Of a stretch of 64,000 bases of DNA, positions 54,142 through 63,904 are shown piece by piece (position 1 is the stretch's first letter; every line of letters starts with the position of its first letter). Both the position numbers and the translations under genes were made by a program. Below the pieces are notes generated by a model, which saw nothing but the letters and a program-made list of their open reading frames with translations, made no database searches and was not told where the DNA came from. This DNA is from Oscillatoria sp. CS-180 (GTDB lineage: Bacteria > Cyanobacteriota > Cyanobacteriia > Phormidesmidales > Phormidesmidaceae). The stretch spans positions 1 through 64,000 of the forward strand of contig NZ_JAQMUB010000071.1 in assembly GCF_028330965.1 (NCBI RefSeq). Reading direction: 5' to 3'.

Positions 54142-55785
54142 CTACTTTAGCCGACCTGATCGCAAAATACTCACCACTAGCCATAATCCTAAAAACGTTG
54201 CTGCGGCGAACAGGATATTGCTGAGAATAATGCCCTGAGAGCTTTGTTGATTGGTAGACACGATCGCGGCGCCTACAATCAACGAAGCAACGACCGTACT
54301 GTAGGCGCGACGATTAGCGGCATCGTCAATGCTACGACGGAGTCCTTCTAAACCGCTGAGACTGACATTCCACTTCAGGGTTTCTGAGCTGAGGCGATCC
54401 AAGAGGAAGGCAAATTGACGGGGTGATTCTAGAGAGAGGTTACGGAATTCAAGCCCTGTCCGTAGCAGGGACTGAGCTAGATCATCGCCGGCTATCTGCT
54501 GCCGTAGCAGATCTGCCATCAGCGGGCGCACTTCGGAGAGCAAATTCACCTGAGGGTTGAATTGACGGGCAGCGCCTTCTAGATTGGCGAGGGACTTGGT
54601 GAATAGTCCTACGTTCGCAGGCCAGCGCAAGTGATTGCGAGTACCGGCTTCTAGCACTTCACCAAACATCTCTGCGGTATTCACCTGTTCCAAACTAAGA
54701 CCGTAATAGCGTCCCATCAAACGTGTGAAGTCACTCTCCAGTTTTGAGAGGTCGGTTGGCTGTAGCGGCTCGGTCAGTTTCAGGGTGAGTTGAGTACAGC
54801 GTTGAGCATCAGAGCTGGCGATCGCTAACACCATTTCCGTCATCGTGGCCCGAGTGCGTGGGTCAAGACGCCCCATCATGCCGCAGTCTAAAATAGCGAT
54901 GCGACCGTCCCTTAGAAAGAAAAGGTTGCCTGGATGAGGGTCAGCGTGGAAAAAGCCATCAACAAAATATTGCTTGAAGAAAGTCCGAAAGAGCAGCGTT
55001 GTAATCTGTTGTCGCTTGCGCTCAGCTTTTTCGGAAGTGTCTTTGGCGACAGGCGTAGTGAGGATAGGCGCACCATCCAGCCATTCCATCACCATGATCT
55101 TAGAGTTGGTCAATTCCCAAATAATTTCGGGGACAACAATCTGGTTGGAGTCGAACCAAGGACTGCTATGCAGATTACGCCGTAGCAAGTCGGTATATTC
55201 GGCCTCAGTGCCAAAATCCAGCTCAGCCCGGATAGCTTCGCTAAACTCATACGCTAGCTCTACAACGTTATATCGCTGACCAAACTGAGTCGCTGACATG
55301 AGCCGAGCTACATCTCGAATCAGCGCCATGTCCCGCTCAACGAGGTTTTCGATGCCAGGACGCTGTACCTTAATGGCGACCTGACGCCCCCCCTTGAGAA
55401 CGGCGCGATGGGTCTGCCCAATAGAACCGGCTGCGATCGCTGAATATTCAATTGACTCAAATAACTCTTCTGGGGGACGCGGCAAGTTCTGGCGGATGAA
55501 CACCTCCATCTGACTAGCCGGAACAGGCAAGACTGTTGACTGTAAGCTGCTGAGTGCCTCAATGTATCGGGGTGGCAGCAAATCAGGGCGAGTACTCAGC
55601 AGCTGTCCAAATTTGACGTAAACGGGGCCTAGTTCAGTCAGGATGTTGCGCAGGACTTCAGGTGTTGGAATTTCAGGCTCATCAGCTTTACCCCCACTCA
55701 GCAGACGCCGCATGTAGTCCCAACCGTTGCGGAATACAACCTCAATAATTTCGCCCTGACGGGACATGCGAGACGATGCCAGCAT
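54142..55785 (-). CDS. ABC1/AarF (UbiB-like) atypical kinase
   Basis: 547 residues from ATG at 55785: GGAGGG lies at the right distance upstream, whereas the in-frame TTG at 55797 lies beside that site, so the ATG is the start. The ADCK/UbiB signature KFGQLLSTRP, the A-rich loop AAGSIGQTHRA, the VAIKVQRPGIE lysine, FFHADPHPGNLFF catalytic block and LDCGMMGRL (DFG-like, here DCG) are all visible. Two membrane helices close the C-terminus (about 490-545). These proteins affect isoprenoid quinone or tocopherol metabolism; in cyanobacteria several paralogues exist. Confidence 0.92.
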   Translation of the reverse strand: MLASSRMSRQGEIIEVVFRNGWDYMRRLLSGGKADEPEIPTPEVLRNILTELGPVYVKFGQLLSTRPDLLPPRYIEALSSLQSTVLPVPASQMEVFIRQNLPRPPEELFESIEYSAIAAGSIGQTHRAVLKGGRQVAIKVQRPGIENLVERDMALIRDVARLMSATQFGQRYNVVELAYEFSEAIRAELDFGTEAEYTDLLRRNLHSSPWFDSNQIVVPEIIWELTNSKIMVMEWLDGAPILTTPVAKDTSEKAERKRQQITTLLFRTFFKQYFVDGFFHADPHPGNLFFLRDGRIAILDCGMMGRLDPRTRATMTEMVLAIASSDAQRCTQLTLKLTEPLQPTDLSKLESDFTRLMGRYYGLSLEQVNTAEMFGEVLEAGTRNHLRWPANVGLFTKSLANLEGAARQFNPQVNLLSEVRPLMADLLRQQIAGDDLAQSLLRTGLEFRNLSLESPRQFAFLLDRLSSETLKWNVSLSGLEGLRRSIDDAANRRAYSTVVASLIVGAAIVSTNQQSSQGIILSNILFAAATFLGLWLVVSILRSGRLK

Positions 55786-55827
55786 TGAGCCCTCCAATAC
55801 ACCACATTTAGATGCTAACGAAACTGC

Positions 55828-57072
55828 CTACACAATAGAGGCTTCTTTCGAGATATTATCTAAGGCTTCTAGGATTTTGTGAGCGATCGCGTCTGAGCCG
55901 CCGGGTTCGCCCACTCGTTCTCGTCCATTCACCTTGCAAAGGTCTAAATAGTCAGCATCGTCGAGAATCTGATCGATTTTGCGAGCTGCAGACAGAAGGG
56001 TTTTGCTATTGGCAGGACGAGTACCTACCGTGATCACTGACTTTCCTAAAAGCCGCATCTGAGCCTCAGCGAAGAGATAGGTGAACTGAGGACCAGGTCC
56101 CGGAATTTGAACGATGGGCTTGCCTAGGCCGACTGCTTGCTCGACAGCGGTCCCTGCCATCCCGATGACCAAATTGCACTGATGTAGAATGTCCGCAAAC
56201 GCATCGTAGTGATAATAAACGATGATGTTTCGCTTTTTGAGCATGCCGACTTCGCTGGCGTCCCAGGCATCTGTTTCGGCTAAGGTTTTGAGGTGATCGC
56301 GAGTGAAGCTCGGCACTAAAGCTGCATGGAAGTGGGCTGGTCTTAATGGGGCGATCGCTTGGCACAGTTCCAGCATCAGGGAGAAGTTGACCTGAGCTTC
56401 TGGTAAGCGACTACCTGGCAGGAGAGCAATGAGTGGTGCTTGAAACGGGATATCGAGCTTTTTTCCAGTTGGTGCCAAGACATCCATGATGGGATAGCCC
56501 AGAAACTGAGTCCGGGTAAACCCTCGATTGATAAGATCTTTGGCGGTGTAGCGATCGCGGGTCAGAACGCCCAAACACTGCGGCGATTTCATGCCCCATT
56601 GCGCTAGCCAAGGAAGCTTGACCATGCCCTCGTAATAGCTGGAGGTACTAACGAGGAACACGACAAAGGGACGACCCGTTAACCTTGCAAACAAGATTGG
56701 CACAATGTCACCACAGGCAAACAGTAGGTCACAGCTGGGGCTGTATCGCTGTACGGCCTGAAATTGTCTCCAGGTCAAGCTGATTAGCCCTGACAGGAGG
56801 TCTTTTAGAAGACTAACGGGATTTGTGTCTCGCCACCAGTTCACTGGATTTAGGAAGCGACCAAAATTGATGTAGTTGAACCCGCCGGACGGCAATTGCC
56901 GCGTCGGGCCAACAATTTTGACTCCCAACCTTTTGTAGGCGTTGCCTTTGCCAACAATGGGCATTGCCGCTACCTCAATCTCTGGGTCAATTCGGCACAA
57001 GGCTTTGAGCACCAGGCTAGCGTTGAGATCTTCACCATGTCCATTACTTAGAAACAGTACCCGCCTGGTCAT
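55828..57072 (-). CDS. lipid-A-disaccharide synthase-related protein
   Basis: 414 residues from ATG at 57072 (MTRRVLFLSNGHGEDLNASL); the frame is open about 47 codons further but that leader is not protein-like. FLSNGHGEDLNA, a GT-B N-terminal motif, and GMAGTAVEQAVGLGKPIVQI then PGPGPQF, a C-terminal nucleotide-sugar motif, match the cyanobacterial LpxB-related family. Most cyanobacteria lack canonical lipid A, so the acceptor is unclear. It is 42 bases upstream of the AarF gene on the same strand, so the two are likely co-transcribed. Confidence 0.85.
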   Translation of the reverse strand: MTRRVLFLSNGHGEDLNASLVLKALCRIDPEIEVAAMPIVGKGNAYKRLGVKIVGPTRQLPSGGFNYINFGRFLNPVNWWRDTNPVSLLKDLLSGLISLTWRQFQAVQRYSPSCDLLFACGDIVPILFARLTGRPFVVFLVSTSSYYEGMVKLPWLAQWGMKSPQCLGVLTRDRYTAKDLINRGFTRTQFLGYPIMDVLAPTGKKLDIPFQAPLIALLPGSRLPEAQVNFSLMLELCQAIAPLRPAHFHAALVPSFTRDHLKTLAETDAWDASEVGMLKKRNIIVYYHYDAFADILHQCNLVIGMAGTAVEQAVGLGKPIVQIPGPGPQFTYLFAEAQMRLLGKSVITVGTRPANSKTLLSAARKIDQILDDADYLDLCKVNGRERVGEPGGSDAIAHKILEALDNISKEASIV

Positions 57073-57182
57073 ACCCGTTCCGCAGTAACTCCTCAATAAG
57101 CGTACAAGAAACAGAAACCTGGTTTCTGCCTTATGTCTCAGAGTTAAGGGTTTGCTTGGTAATTTGCTGTGAAAATATAGCT

Positions 57183-57283
57183 GGGTCTTACGCATGTGCC
57201 CCTGCATTCCCAATTTTGGGACGTTGAATCCGGCTTCTTCCTATTTGGGGTTTGAAGGGCCACCGGATTCAATTGCGTCAGGC
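57183..57283. repeat. dispersed repeat C, copy 1
   Basis: Begins TCTTACGCATGTG and contains TTGAATCCGG (57224-57233) paired with CCGGATTCAA (57263-57272), ending near TTGCGTCAGGCCT, a degraded complement of the beginning. The same ACTTACGCA...GAATCCGGCTTC beginning recurs at 61860. It directly abuts repeat A copy 7. Confidence 0.55.
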
Positions 57284-57285
57284 CT

Positions 57286-57545
57286 GATAGCTTTAGTCAG
57301 CTAGACTTGTGCACCCAATAGCATTTGGGTGCTTAAGAGAGTTCTAAACCAGAAATTACCTGAGAAAGCTAAGGTAATAGGTTGGCGGTTGACGTCAGGA
57401 CACCCAACGAAATAGAGGCTTTGAGACTGTTGGGGGCTCGTTCCTCAACACCAACCTCCGTGGGGATATTGATGACTCCAAAAACGCCTCAGCGCATCGC
57501 TCAGATGGCTTGTCGCCTTGTCCCAACGGAACCGGCGACGCTCGA
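57286..57545 (-). repeat. dispersed repeat A, copy 7, interrupted
   Basis: The left half (57286-57336, GATAGCTTTAGTCAGCTAGA then GCACCCAATAGCATTTGGGT) and right half (57499-57545, GATGGCTTGTCGCCTTGTCC then GGAACCGGCGACG) match repeat A in reverse, but about 160 bases of unrelated sequence separate them. The insert has no recognisable gene. As in copy 1 the break is near the middle of the repeat. Confidence 0.65.
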
Positions 57546-57569
57546 ATGCAATGTGCTGAGAAACGGTTA

Positions 57570-58958
57570 CTACCAAAGACCTTGAGTGCGGGAATACCAA
57601 CGCATCAGCACTCGGGCTAGTCGCTGGGGATGATGACGTACGGAGCCATGGGATGACTCTTCCATGACATTAGCAAGGATAATCCGACGTCCGGAGATAA
57701 GAACGGCATCCCGGTCTAGATAGACTGATTCGGCGCCAACTTTGGCATAGCGCTGCTGAGCCACTTCTGATGGAGAACGGCGCTGTACTAGCACCGCGTC
57801 GAACAAAGGTCTGCCGCACACTCGGTCGATCGCACGAATGTGGTCGGACACTGCATATCCCTGGGTTTCGCCAGGTTCGGTCATCACATTGCAGACATAG
57901 ATACGAGGAACTTTACGCTGGGCGATCGCCTCTACAATCTCGGGGACTAGCAAATTAGGAACGATGCTGGTGTATAGACTCCCTGGTCCAAAGACAATGA
58001 AGTCCGCTTCTTGAATAGCCTTGATTGCTCTAGGCAGCGCTGGGGGATTGCTAGGCGTACATCCGATATTGACGATACTGCCCGCTGCTTCAGGAATTTT
58101 AGATTCTCCTTCAATACGGCGACCGTCGCTTAGCTCAGCCCAAAGCCTGACATCACTTAGGGTTGCGGGTAAAACCTGACCCCTAATTGCCAGTACTTTG
58201 GAGCTGGCTGCGATCGCCTGTTCCAAATCCCCTGTGATATCGTTCATTGCGGTCAGAAACAAATTGCCAAAGCTATGGCCCACTAAACCTGCTCCTGCCT
58301 TAAAGCGATATTGAAAAAGTTCAGTCAGCAACTTCTCTTCGTCTGCTAGGGCTGCTAGACAATTACGAATATCCCCTGGGGGAAGGACACCAATCTCCCG
58401 CCGTAGTCGTCCAGAAGATCCACCATCGTCGGCCACTGTCACAATAGCAGTGATGTTGTAGCTGTATTGCTTCAGCCCCCGTAGCAAATTTGAAAGTCCA
58501 GTCCCTCCTCCGAGCACAACAACCTTGGGTCCTCGTGAGAGACGTCGCTCCTGCATGAGCACGTCGACGAGTTCTGCCTCATTGCCGGGAAGCAATACTT
58601 CAGTAATGGCTCCGAGGGTTCGCGTCTGTCCCCATAGAATGAAGAGCAGTCCGAACAGAATGGCTAGAGGCCCGCTGACATAATTGGGAATCAGCGTTGT
58701 GACAAATCGTAGGGCAGATCCCAAGAACTGTACGGTGCGAAAAATGGGCGTGAGTCGTAGAGAAATTAAGACTCCCAAGCCGACCAGCAAGACACCACTA
58801 ACACTGAGGAGTAGCCACCGTTTTACCAGGAGTCCTGGTACTAACCACTTTACAAATTGGGAAACTGAGCGAGGAGACCGGGGTGCCAACCAGAGTGTTT
58901 CGCGACGTAAACGGCGCAGAAACTGAGAGAACGTTTTGTTCAAGGCGTTGAAGAACAT
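57570..58958 (-). CDS. yvcK: YvcK/CofD-like gluconeogenesis factor
   Basis: 462 residues. The first about 125 form a cyanobacterial extension with two or three membrane helices ([35 protein letters not shown]). The YvcK domain follows: [40 protein letters not shown] then [23 protein letters not shown], and [19 protein letters not shown]. YvcK binds UDP-sugars and influences carbon metabolism and cell-wall synthesis in Bacillus; its job here is inferred. Start ATG at 58958. Confidence 0.92.
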   Translation of the reverse strand: MFFNALNKTFSQFLRRLRRETLWLAPRSPRSVSQFVKWLVPGLLVKRWLLLSVSGVLLVGLGVLISLRLTPIFRTVQFLGSALRFVTTLIPNYVSGPLAILFGLLFILWGQTRTLGAITEVLLPGNEAELVDVLMQERRLSRGPKVVVLGGGTGLSNLLRGLKQYSYNITAIVTVADDGGSSGRLRREIGVLPPGDIRNCLAALADEEKLLTELFQYRFKAGAGLVGHSFGNLFLTAMNDITGDLEQAIAASSKVLAIRGQVLPATLSDVRLWAELSDGRRIEGESKIPEAAGSIVNIGCTPSNPPALPRAIKAIQEADFIVFGPGSLYTSIVPNLLVPEIVEAIAQRKVPRIYVCNVMTEPGETQGYAVSDHIRAIDRVCGRPLFDAVLVQRRSPSEVAQQRYAKVGAESVYLDRDAVLISGRRIILANVMEESSHGSVRHHPQRLARVLMRWYSRTQGLW

Positions 58959-59328
58959 TTCTTAAACAGCGGCTCTATGAGGACTCAAAGCATGGCGAGG
59001 ACGAACCGGGCGAAGCTGCGACGAATCATATCTCAAAGCTTGGGTCATTGGCTAAGTCACTTCGAACTTAACCCATGACTGAGGATTCCTTTTTCAGCCT
59101 GTTAATCTCTAGCATTAAAGGGGGTGGGTGTAGCCATAATCACGGTCAGTTCTCAACCTGTCCTCTCTAAAAACCCCTTTTCATCATTAAGCCTTGGCTA
59201 AAGCTAATCTATTAGGGGACATCCTAAATAACCTATTGTTGTTTGCGATCGCGCCTGATTCCAATCTGAGTTCTTGCAGCCAGTTCGAAACTGACTTCTA
59301 AGCAGTCATTAACCATCCCATTAGCTCT
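58959..59328. other. intergenic region between divergent yvcK and mlaF-like genes
   Basis: About 370 bases without a supported gene. It must hold promoters for both directions. HIP1-type GCGATCGC occurs near 59250. I see no repeat A copy or strong hairpin. Confidence 0.4.
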
Positions 59329-60162
59329 ATGGCAGACACCTTATTCAACACCGATTCAAATGATTTATCTCCGGACTGTGGCTCAGATGAACCGCTGGTT
59401 GACTTACGGAATATCAGCAAAACGTTTGGATCAAATCGTGTGCTAGATGGTCTCGACCTTGAGATGTACCGGGGCGAGGCGATCGCGATCATTGGTCCAT
59501 CGGGAACCGGAAAATCAACAATCCTGAGAATTATTGCCGGGCTGCTGTCAGCAGATGCGGGTGACATTTATATTTCAGGACAGCGACGGATAGGACTCAT
59601 CGAAGACTCTCAGGACCCTGTGGGCATTGGGATGGTTTTTCAGCAGGCTGCGCTGTTTGACTCTTTGACGGTAGAAGAGAACGTCGGTTTTTTGCTCTAT
59701 CAGCACTCCAATTTGTCCAATCGTGAAATTCATACGCTGGTGGACGATGTTTTGGAGATGGTGGGCTTGCCGGGGATTGGCGATCGCTACCCAGCTGAGC
59801 TTTCGGGCGGTATGCGGAAGCGGGTCAGTTTTGCTAGAGCTATTGTGTCTAACCCTCAGAATCCGACAGATCGCCCTGCTTTGCTGCTTTACGATGAACC
59901 GACGGCTGGTTTGGATCCTATTGCCTCTACGGTGATTGAAGATCTGATTCGGGATATTCAGAAAAGCCGTGGGTGTAGCTCGTACATTATTGTGACCCAT
60001 CAAGACAGCACAATCCGCCGAACAGCAGATCGGGTGATATTCTTGCACCAGGGTAAAATTCAGTGGAGTGGAGCGATCGCAGACATTGATAACACTGACA
60101 ACCCGTTCGTTCGTCAGTTTTTCAGCGGCAATGTTGAGGGGCCAATTCAGCTAGTCCATTAA
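59329..60162 (+). CDS. MlaF-like ABC ATPase
   Basis: 277 residues. Walker A IIGPSGTGKSTILRI, Q-loop MVFQQAALFDSLTVEENVGF, signature YPAELSGGMRKRVSFARAI, Walker B LLLYDEPTAGLDPIAS and the H-loop VTHQDS are intact. FQQAALFDSL and LSGGMRKR are hallmarks of the Mla/Mkl subfamily that energises phospholipid or sterol transport between membranes. It is followed, 180 bases later on the same strand, by an MCE-domain gene, its usual partner. The MlaE-type permease is not here. The N-terminus (about 20 acidic residues) is longer than usual. Confidence 0.93.
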   Translation: MADTLFNTDSNDLSPDCGSDEPLVDLRNISKTFGSNRVLDGLDLEMYRGEAIAIIGPSGTGKSTILRIIAGLLSADAGDIYISGQRRIGLIEDSQDPVGIGMVFQQAALFDSLTVEENVGFLLYQHSNLSNREIHTLVDDVLEMVGLPGIGDRYPAELSGGMRKRVSFARAIVSNPQNPTDRPALLLYDEPTAGLDPIASTVIEDLIRDIQKSRGCSSYIIVTHQDSTIRRTADRVIFLHQGKIQWSGAIADIDNTDNPFVRQFFSGNVEGPIQLVH

Positions 60163-60343
60163 CGGATGCGCTAGTGCATCTATCTAAAAGTTGGGTCTAT
60201 TCTCGCTATTGAGTAAGCTATCAGTACCGCTCAATCGAGAACGTTATGAGTTTCTTGCAGTTCGTAGGGTTAGTGCTCACCGATATTGAACCGGTTTATC
60301 TCGGATGAGCCTTTTCTGACTGTGTGGTGATGGGGATATTAAA

Positions 60344-61561
60344 ATGCGGGCACGGGGAATTCGAGAAGGATCTGTAGGACTGCTAATTTTGGTTGGTGTC
60401 ATTCTTTTCGGAGGTTTGGTGATTTGGCTACGGGGGCTAAATCCAGGTAATCGGGCCTACCGAATGACCGTCATCTTTCAAGACACAACGGGCATGCAGC
60501 TTGGCACATCCGTCAGATATCGGGGTGTTCCGGTTGGTCGGGTTGTGGAGATCCGTCCCAGCAGCAATCAAGTTGAAGTTGTGACAGAGATCACGCAAGC
60601 AGACCTTAGAATTCCTGAGGAAGGGATTCGGATTGCAGCTAATCAATCTGGCTTTATTGGTGAAACAACCGTTGATATCACGCCTATGGTTGAGCTGCCA
60701 GAGGCTGAACAAGCGGTGAGTCCTACTGGGCCCGACTGCGAATCGGGTGCCATTATCTGTGATGGCGATCGCCTGGATGGCGTTACAGGTGTCAGTTACG
60801 AATCTTTACTCCGGTCTGCTGAAACTTTGGCAAATACTTTTGCCGATCCCGCTTTGATTGATGATTTAAAGGGGACGCTCAATAACGCCGTAGTTTTGAC
60901 AGACCAAGCAACTCAGTTGACAGATGAATTGACTCAGTTGACGTTAGCAGCTCAGGATGAGGTTAAGCCTGTCAGTGACTCACTTCAGCAGGCGACTAAT
61001 AGTGCAGCAAGTGCGGCTCAAGAGATTCAGCTAACAGCGTCTGACGTCCGCAACCTACTGGAAGTGAATCGATTTAGCTTGACGACAACCCTTAACAACA
61101 TCAACCGCGCTAGCAATCGCCTTGCCAACCTGGCAGAGACCGTTAGCTTCGAGCTAGAAGACGGTGAATTTATAGACAACTTAAGAATTCTGTCGGCGAA
61201 TGCAGCTGAAGCGTCTGCTAACTTTCGAGATGCCTCTGTTGATGTGCAGACGCTGACAGGATCGCTGAACCAATCTGAGAATGTCTTGCTGATTCAGCAA
61301 ACGCTAGAATCTGCCCGAGATGTTTTTCAAAGTGCTCAAAAGGTCCTTTCAGATGTTGATGAAGTGACGGGCGACCCTGCGGTGCGAGATAGTCTTCGCG
61401 ATTTAATCTATGGTCTCCAGGATCTACTATCCAGTGCTGAAACCCTAGAAAAACAGGCGGAGGCAGCGATCGCTTTAGCGTCTTTGACGAGTACAGTTCC
61501 TACAGCCGCTACGCCTGCTCAGATTCCTGCTGAAACGAATGATGCCGCCGTGCCGCAGTAG
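60344..61561 (+). CDS. MCE-domain (MlaD-like) lipid-binding protein
   Basis: 405 residues. One N-terminal membrane helix (GLLILVGVILFGGLVIWLRG) anchors it to the inner membrane. The MCE domain (about 40-125) has YRMTVIFQDTTGMQLGTSVR, YRGVPVGRVVEI and GFIGETTVDITPM. The remaining about 270 residues are helical and rich in A, S, T, L and Q, probably a coiled-coil tube spanning the periplasm. With the MlaF-like ATPase it should form part of a lipid transporter, comparable to chloroplast TGD2/TGD3. Start ATG 60344. Confidence 0.93.
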   Translation: MRARGIREGSVGLLILVGVILFGGLVIWLRGLNPGNRAYRMTVIFQDTTGMQLGTSVRYRGVPVGRVVEIRPSSNQVEVVTEITQADLRIPEEGIRIAANQSGFIGETTVDITPMVELPEAEQAVSPTGPDCESGAIICDGDRLDGVTGVSYESLLRSAETLANTFADPALIDDLKGTLNNAVVLTDQATQLTDELTQLTLAAQDEVKPVSDSLQQATNSAASAAQEIQLTASDVRNLLEVNRFSLTTTLNNINRASNRLANLAETVSFELEDGEFIDNLRILSANAAEASANFRDASVDVQTLTGSLNQSENVLLIQQTLESARDVFQSAQKVLSDVDEVTGDPAVRDSLRDLIYGLQDLLSSAETLEKQAEAAIALASLTSTVPTAATPAQIPAETNDAAVPQ

Positions 61562-61671
61562 AGATACTGGGAAACGCCTGCAGGCATGTATGAGCCCCTG
61601 CCCCAGGATGAAGTTCATCTGGGGAATTAACCTGTTTATGTCACGAGCGATGATAGGCAAGCAATGACAGG

Positions 61672-61773
61672 TATAGCCGTCGCCAGTTCTGTTAACAAGA
61701 CAGCAAGCTATTGGGTTATGGGCTAAGACTCAGATGCTGTTGGGTGCATAAGCCTATATGGTTAAGGCTATAT
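61672..61773 (+). repeat. dispersed repeat A, copy 8
   Basis: Forward copy from TATAGCCGTCGCCAGTTCTG to TATGGTTAAGGCTATA with conserved AACAAGACAGCAAGCTATTG. It follows the MCE gene. Confidence 0.85.
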
Positions 61774-61857
61774 TCGGTTGCAACTACAAAGCTTTAGTAA
61801 AACTTGGCGTCAACGCTCCGTTTGATTACTGAATACTGCTTAGAGTTGATATAGACA

Positions 61858-61977
61858 GAACTTACGCAGTTGAATCCGGCTTCGACTCTTAATCCTCACA
61901 TATGGGGAAGCCGGCTTCAATGTCCCCTAAATTTTAGGGGATGCAAGGGGACCTATGTAGACGTGGTTTGTAAGTCC
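61858..61977. repeat. dispersed repeat C, copy 2, with inverted ends
   Basis: Begins ACTTACGCA (61860-61868) and ends TTTGTAAGT (61967-61975), near-complementary ends. Inside, CCGGCTTC (61876-61883) pairs with GAAGCCGG (61907-61914) and a CCCCTAAATTTTAGGGG palindrome follows. The size (about 120 bp) and ends suggest a miniature inverted-repeat element. The intervening DNA 61774-62142 holds no supported gene. Confidence 0.6.
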
Positions 61978-62169
61978 TAGGTGAATTTCCGGATAGGCTA
62001 CTGAAAACTGATGAAAGGGTTGAAATTGGGATGTGTATCTTCTATGACCTTACTCCTGTTGCTTAAGTACAGTTCAGAGGGAACAGGGAACACGGAGTAG
62101 GAAACAGGGTGTACTTGTTTCTCTTGCACACCGCTATAAACCATGTTCTGGTCTGGAGACGCCTTTTCT

Positions 62170-62763
62170 ATGCGTGCTATTTTGCATCGTCCTCATTCTG
62201 CTCTCCCTAGAATTTCAGAAAAATCGGATTGGATAGAAACTCAGCAGCCTATTTCGAAACGTCCGTTTTCTGTTGTTCTCACCCTTGCCTGCGACGTCAT
62301 GCTGCTGCTGACCACCGTCGGAGCTGGCCTTTTGCTGTATGCTCTAATCGTTTCAGTATGGCCGCCAGCAGGCAGCGTTGTAGAAAGAGACTTGGTCAAA
62401 TGGATGCCGCTTAGCTCGATCGCCACCTCAGCCGCATGGTATTTGTTCCGAGATGTTCTACGGTGTCAGCAAGCGTCCAGTACGCTTCCTTTCGACTATA
62501 CAGAGGCTATTTTTCAGCAGATCTATTGGCGGCGTTTAGAGATCATTTTATGGGCGATCGCCTCCAACCTTGTCCTGCTTTGTCTCTGTCTGCTTTTACC
62601 GGCTCAACCGTTTATTTCCAAATTGTTTTTGTCGAGCGTTGTCGCGCTGATCGCTCTGGCTGTCCACAAAAGTATCCCCACTCAACGTCTGGCGTTTTCT
62701 GCTGCGACAGGGGTGTTTTCTGCTGCAATGTTTTTGATTATGATGGCTGGATTCCTAGGCTGA
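62170..62763 (+). CDS. hypothetical four-helix membrane protein
   Basis: 197 residues from ATG 62170, which has GGAGA about ten bases upstream; ATG 62143 is an alternative. Four membrane helices are visible at about 37-60 (VVLTLACDVMLLLTTVGAGL), 75-95, 130-150 (IILWAIASNLVLLCLCLLLP) and 155-195. A soluble loop carries FDYTEAIFQQIYWRRLE. I recognise no family. A half copy of repeat A begins 32 bases after its stop. Confidence 0.75.
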   Translation: MRAILHRPHSALPRISEKSDWIETQQPISKRPFSVVLTLACDVMLLLTTVGAGLLLYALIVSVWPPAGSVVERDLVKWMPLSSIATSAAWYLFRDVLRCQQASSTLPFDYTEAIFQQIYWRRLEIILWAIASNLVLLCLCLLLPAQPFISKLFLSSVVALIALAVHKSIPTQRLAFSAATGVFSAAMFLIMMAGFLG

Positions 62764-62795
62764 TGAGGCTTCCTAGCGGCGGCTTCAAACATAGT

Positions 62796-62848
62796 TATAG
62801 CTTTAGCCATCTAGGCTTGTGTACCGAATGGCATTCGGGTGCTTAGTA
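62796..62848 (-). repeat. dispersed repeat A, copy 9 (half copy)
   Basis: Only one half is present: TATAGCTTTAGCCATCTAGG, then CTTGTGTACCGAATGGCATT and CGGGTGCTTAG, after which the match stops. The breakpoint is again near the middle of the repeat. Confidence 0.7.
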
Positions 62849-62929
62849 GCTCTTGGGCTTAGACAGGCCCCTTGTGTTTTGGGGCAGTTGTGGGGCAGGC
62901 TCTATGTGGATCATTTATCCTCCAGCCGC

Positions 62930-63763
62930 ATGACAAATATTCGATTACTGGTGCTCGATATTGACGGTACGATCGCGGGCCGCTCCAATGAGGTGACGGA
63001 TGGCGTTAGAGACGCGATCGCTGAGGTGCAGGCTAAAGGCGTGCAGGTCGCGATCGCGACGGGCCGCATGTATCGCTCTGCCCTTCGTTTTCATCAAGCT
63101 GTACGATCACCCTTACCGCTCATGTCTTATCAGGGAGCGCTGATTAAGGACCCCATTGCAGGTAAGGTTTACCGCCATACACCTCTATCCCGCCAACATA
63201 CGTTGGGTCTGCTGGCAGAACTCGCTACTTTGGAGGCTGAGGACAAGCTCTCCATTCATCTCTATATCAACGATCAGCTTCACGTCCGACAAATCTTAAC
63301 GGATACCAAGGAGTATGCAGCGCGATCGGGAATTGAACCTATAGCCGTCGGCGACCTGGCAACGTATCTTCAAACGGAGGAGAGCATTGAAACGACTAAG
63401 CTATTGGCTTTAAGCCCAGATCCGACTGTCATTACCGATTTACTGGCCCAGTTCAAGCAACTCTACTTGCCAGAAGAGTTGTATCTGACGCAATCCGTCG
63501 CGACTTTTTTCGAGGCGACTCATCCTCTCTCAAACAAAGGCTCAGCGGTTCAATATTTAACGGAAGATCTCTTGAATCTAAACGCTGACCAAGTGATGAC
63601 CGTCGGTGATAATTTCAACGATTTTGAAATGATTCGCTATGCCGGCGTAGGAGTCGCGATGGGAGATGCCCCCGATGGTGTGAAGGCGATCGCAGATTGG
63701 GTTGCTCCTAGTGTTGAGGAGGATGGCGTTGTTAGCGCGATCGAGCAATTTATTTTGGATTGA
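62930..63763 (+). CDS. Cof-type HAD phosphatase
   Basis: 277 residues from ATG 62930 (MTNIRLLVLDIDGTIAGRSN); the frame is open 37 codons upstream, but that part comes from the half repeat A and spacer. HAD motif I LDIDGTI with two aspartates, motif II VAIATGR, a lysine-containing motif III (SNKGSAVQYL) and motif IV VGDNFNDFEMIRYAGVGVAM are complete. The C2-type cap (about 85-200) fits the Cof family, which dephosphorylates sugar phosphates, nucleotides or pyridoxal phosphate. Substrate unknown. Confidence 0.93.
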   Translation: MTNIRLLVLDIDGTIAGRSNEVTDGVRDAIAEVQAKGVQVAIATGRMYRSALRFHQAVRSPLPLMSYQGALIKDPIAGKVYRHTPLSRQHTLGLLAELATLEAEDKLSIHLYINDQLHVRQILTDTKEYAARSGIEPIAVGDLATYLQTEESIETTKLLALSPDPTVITDLLAQFKQLYLPEELYLTQSVATFFEATHPLSNKGSAVQYLTEDLLNLNADQVMTVGDNFNDFEMIRYAGVGVAMGDAPDGVKAIADWVAPSVEEDGVVSAIEQFILD

Positions 63764-63904
63764 AACAAACTTGGCGTTGTTGTTACCAACTGTTCAAGAT
63801 GTGCAGCAAAGCCTCCATCGCAGGAGGGTTGAAGCGGCTATTGCTGCTTTCTGATGAGGCTTGAAGCTTGGGGGGCAAATAAAAATCTCTTTAAAATCAG
63901 AAAG

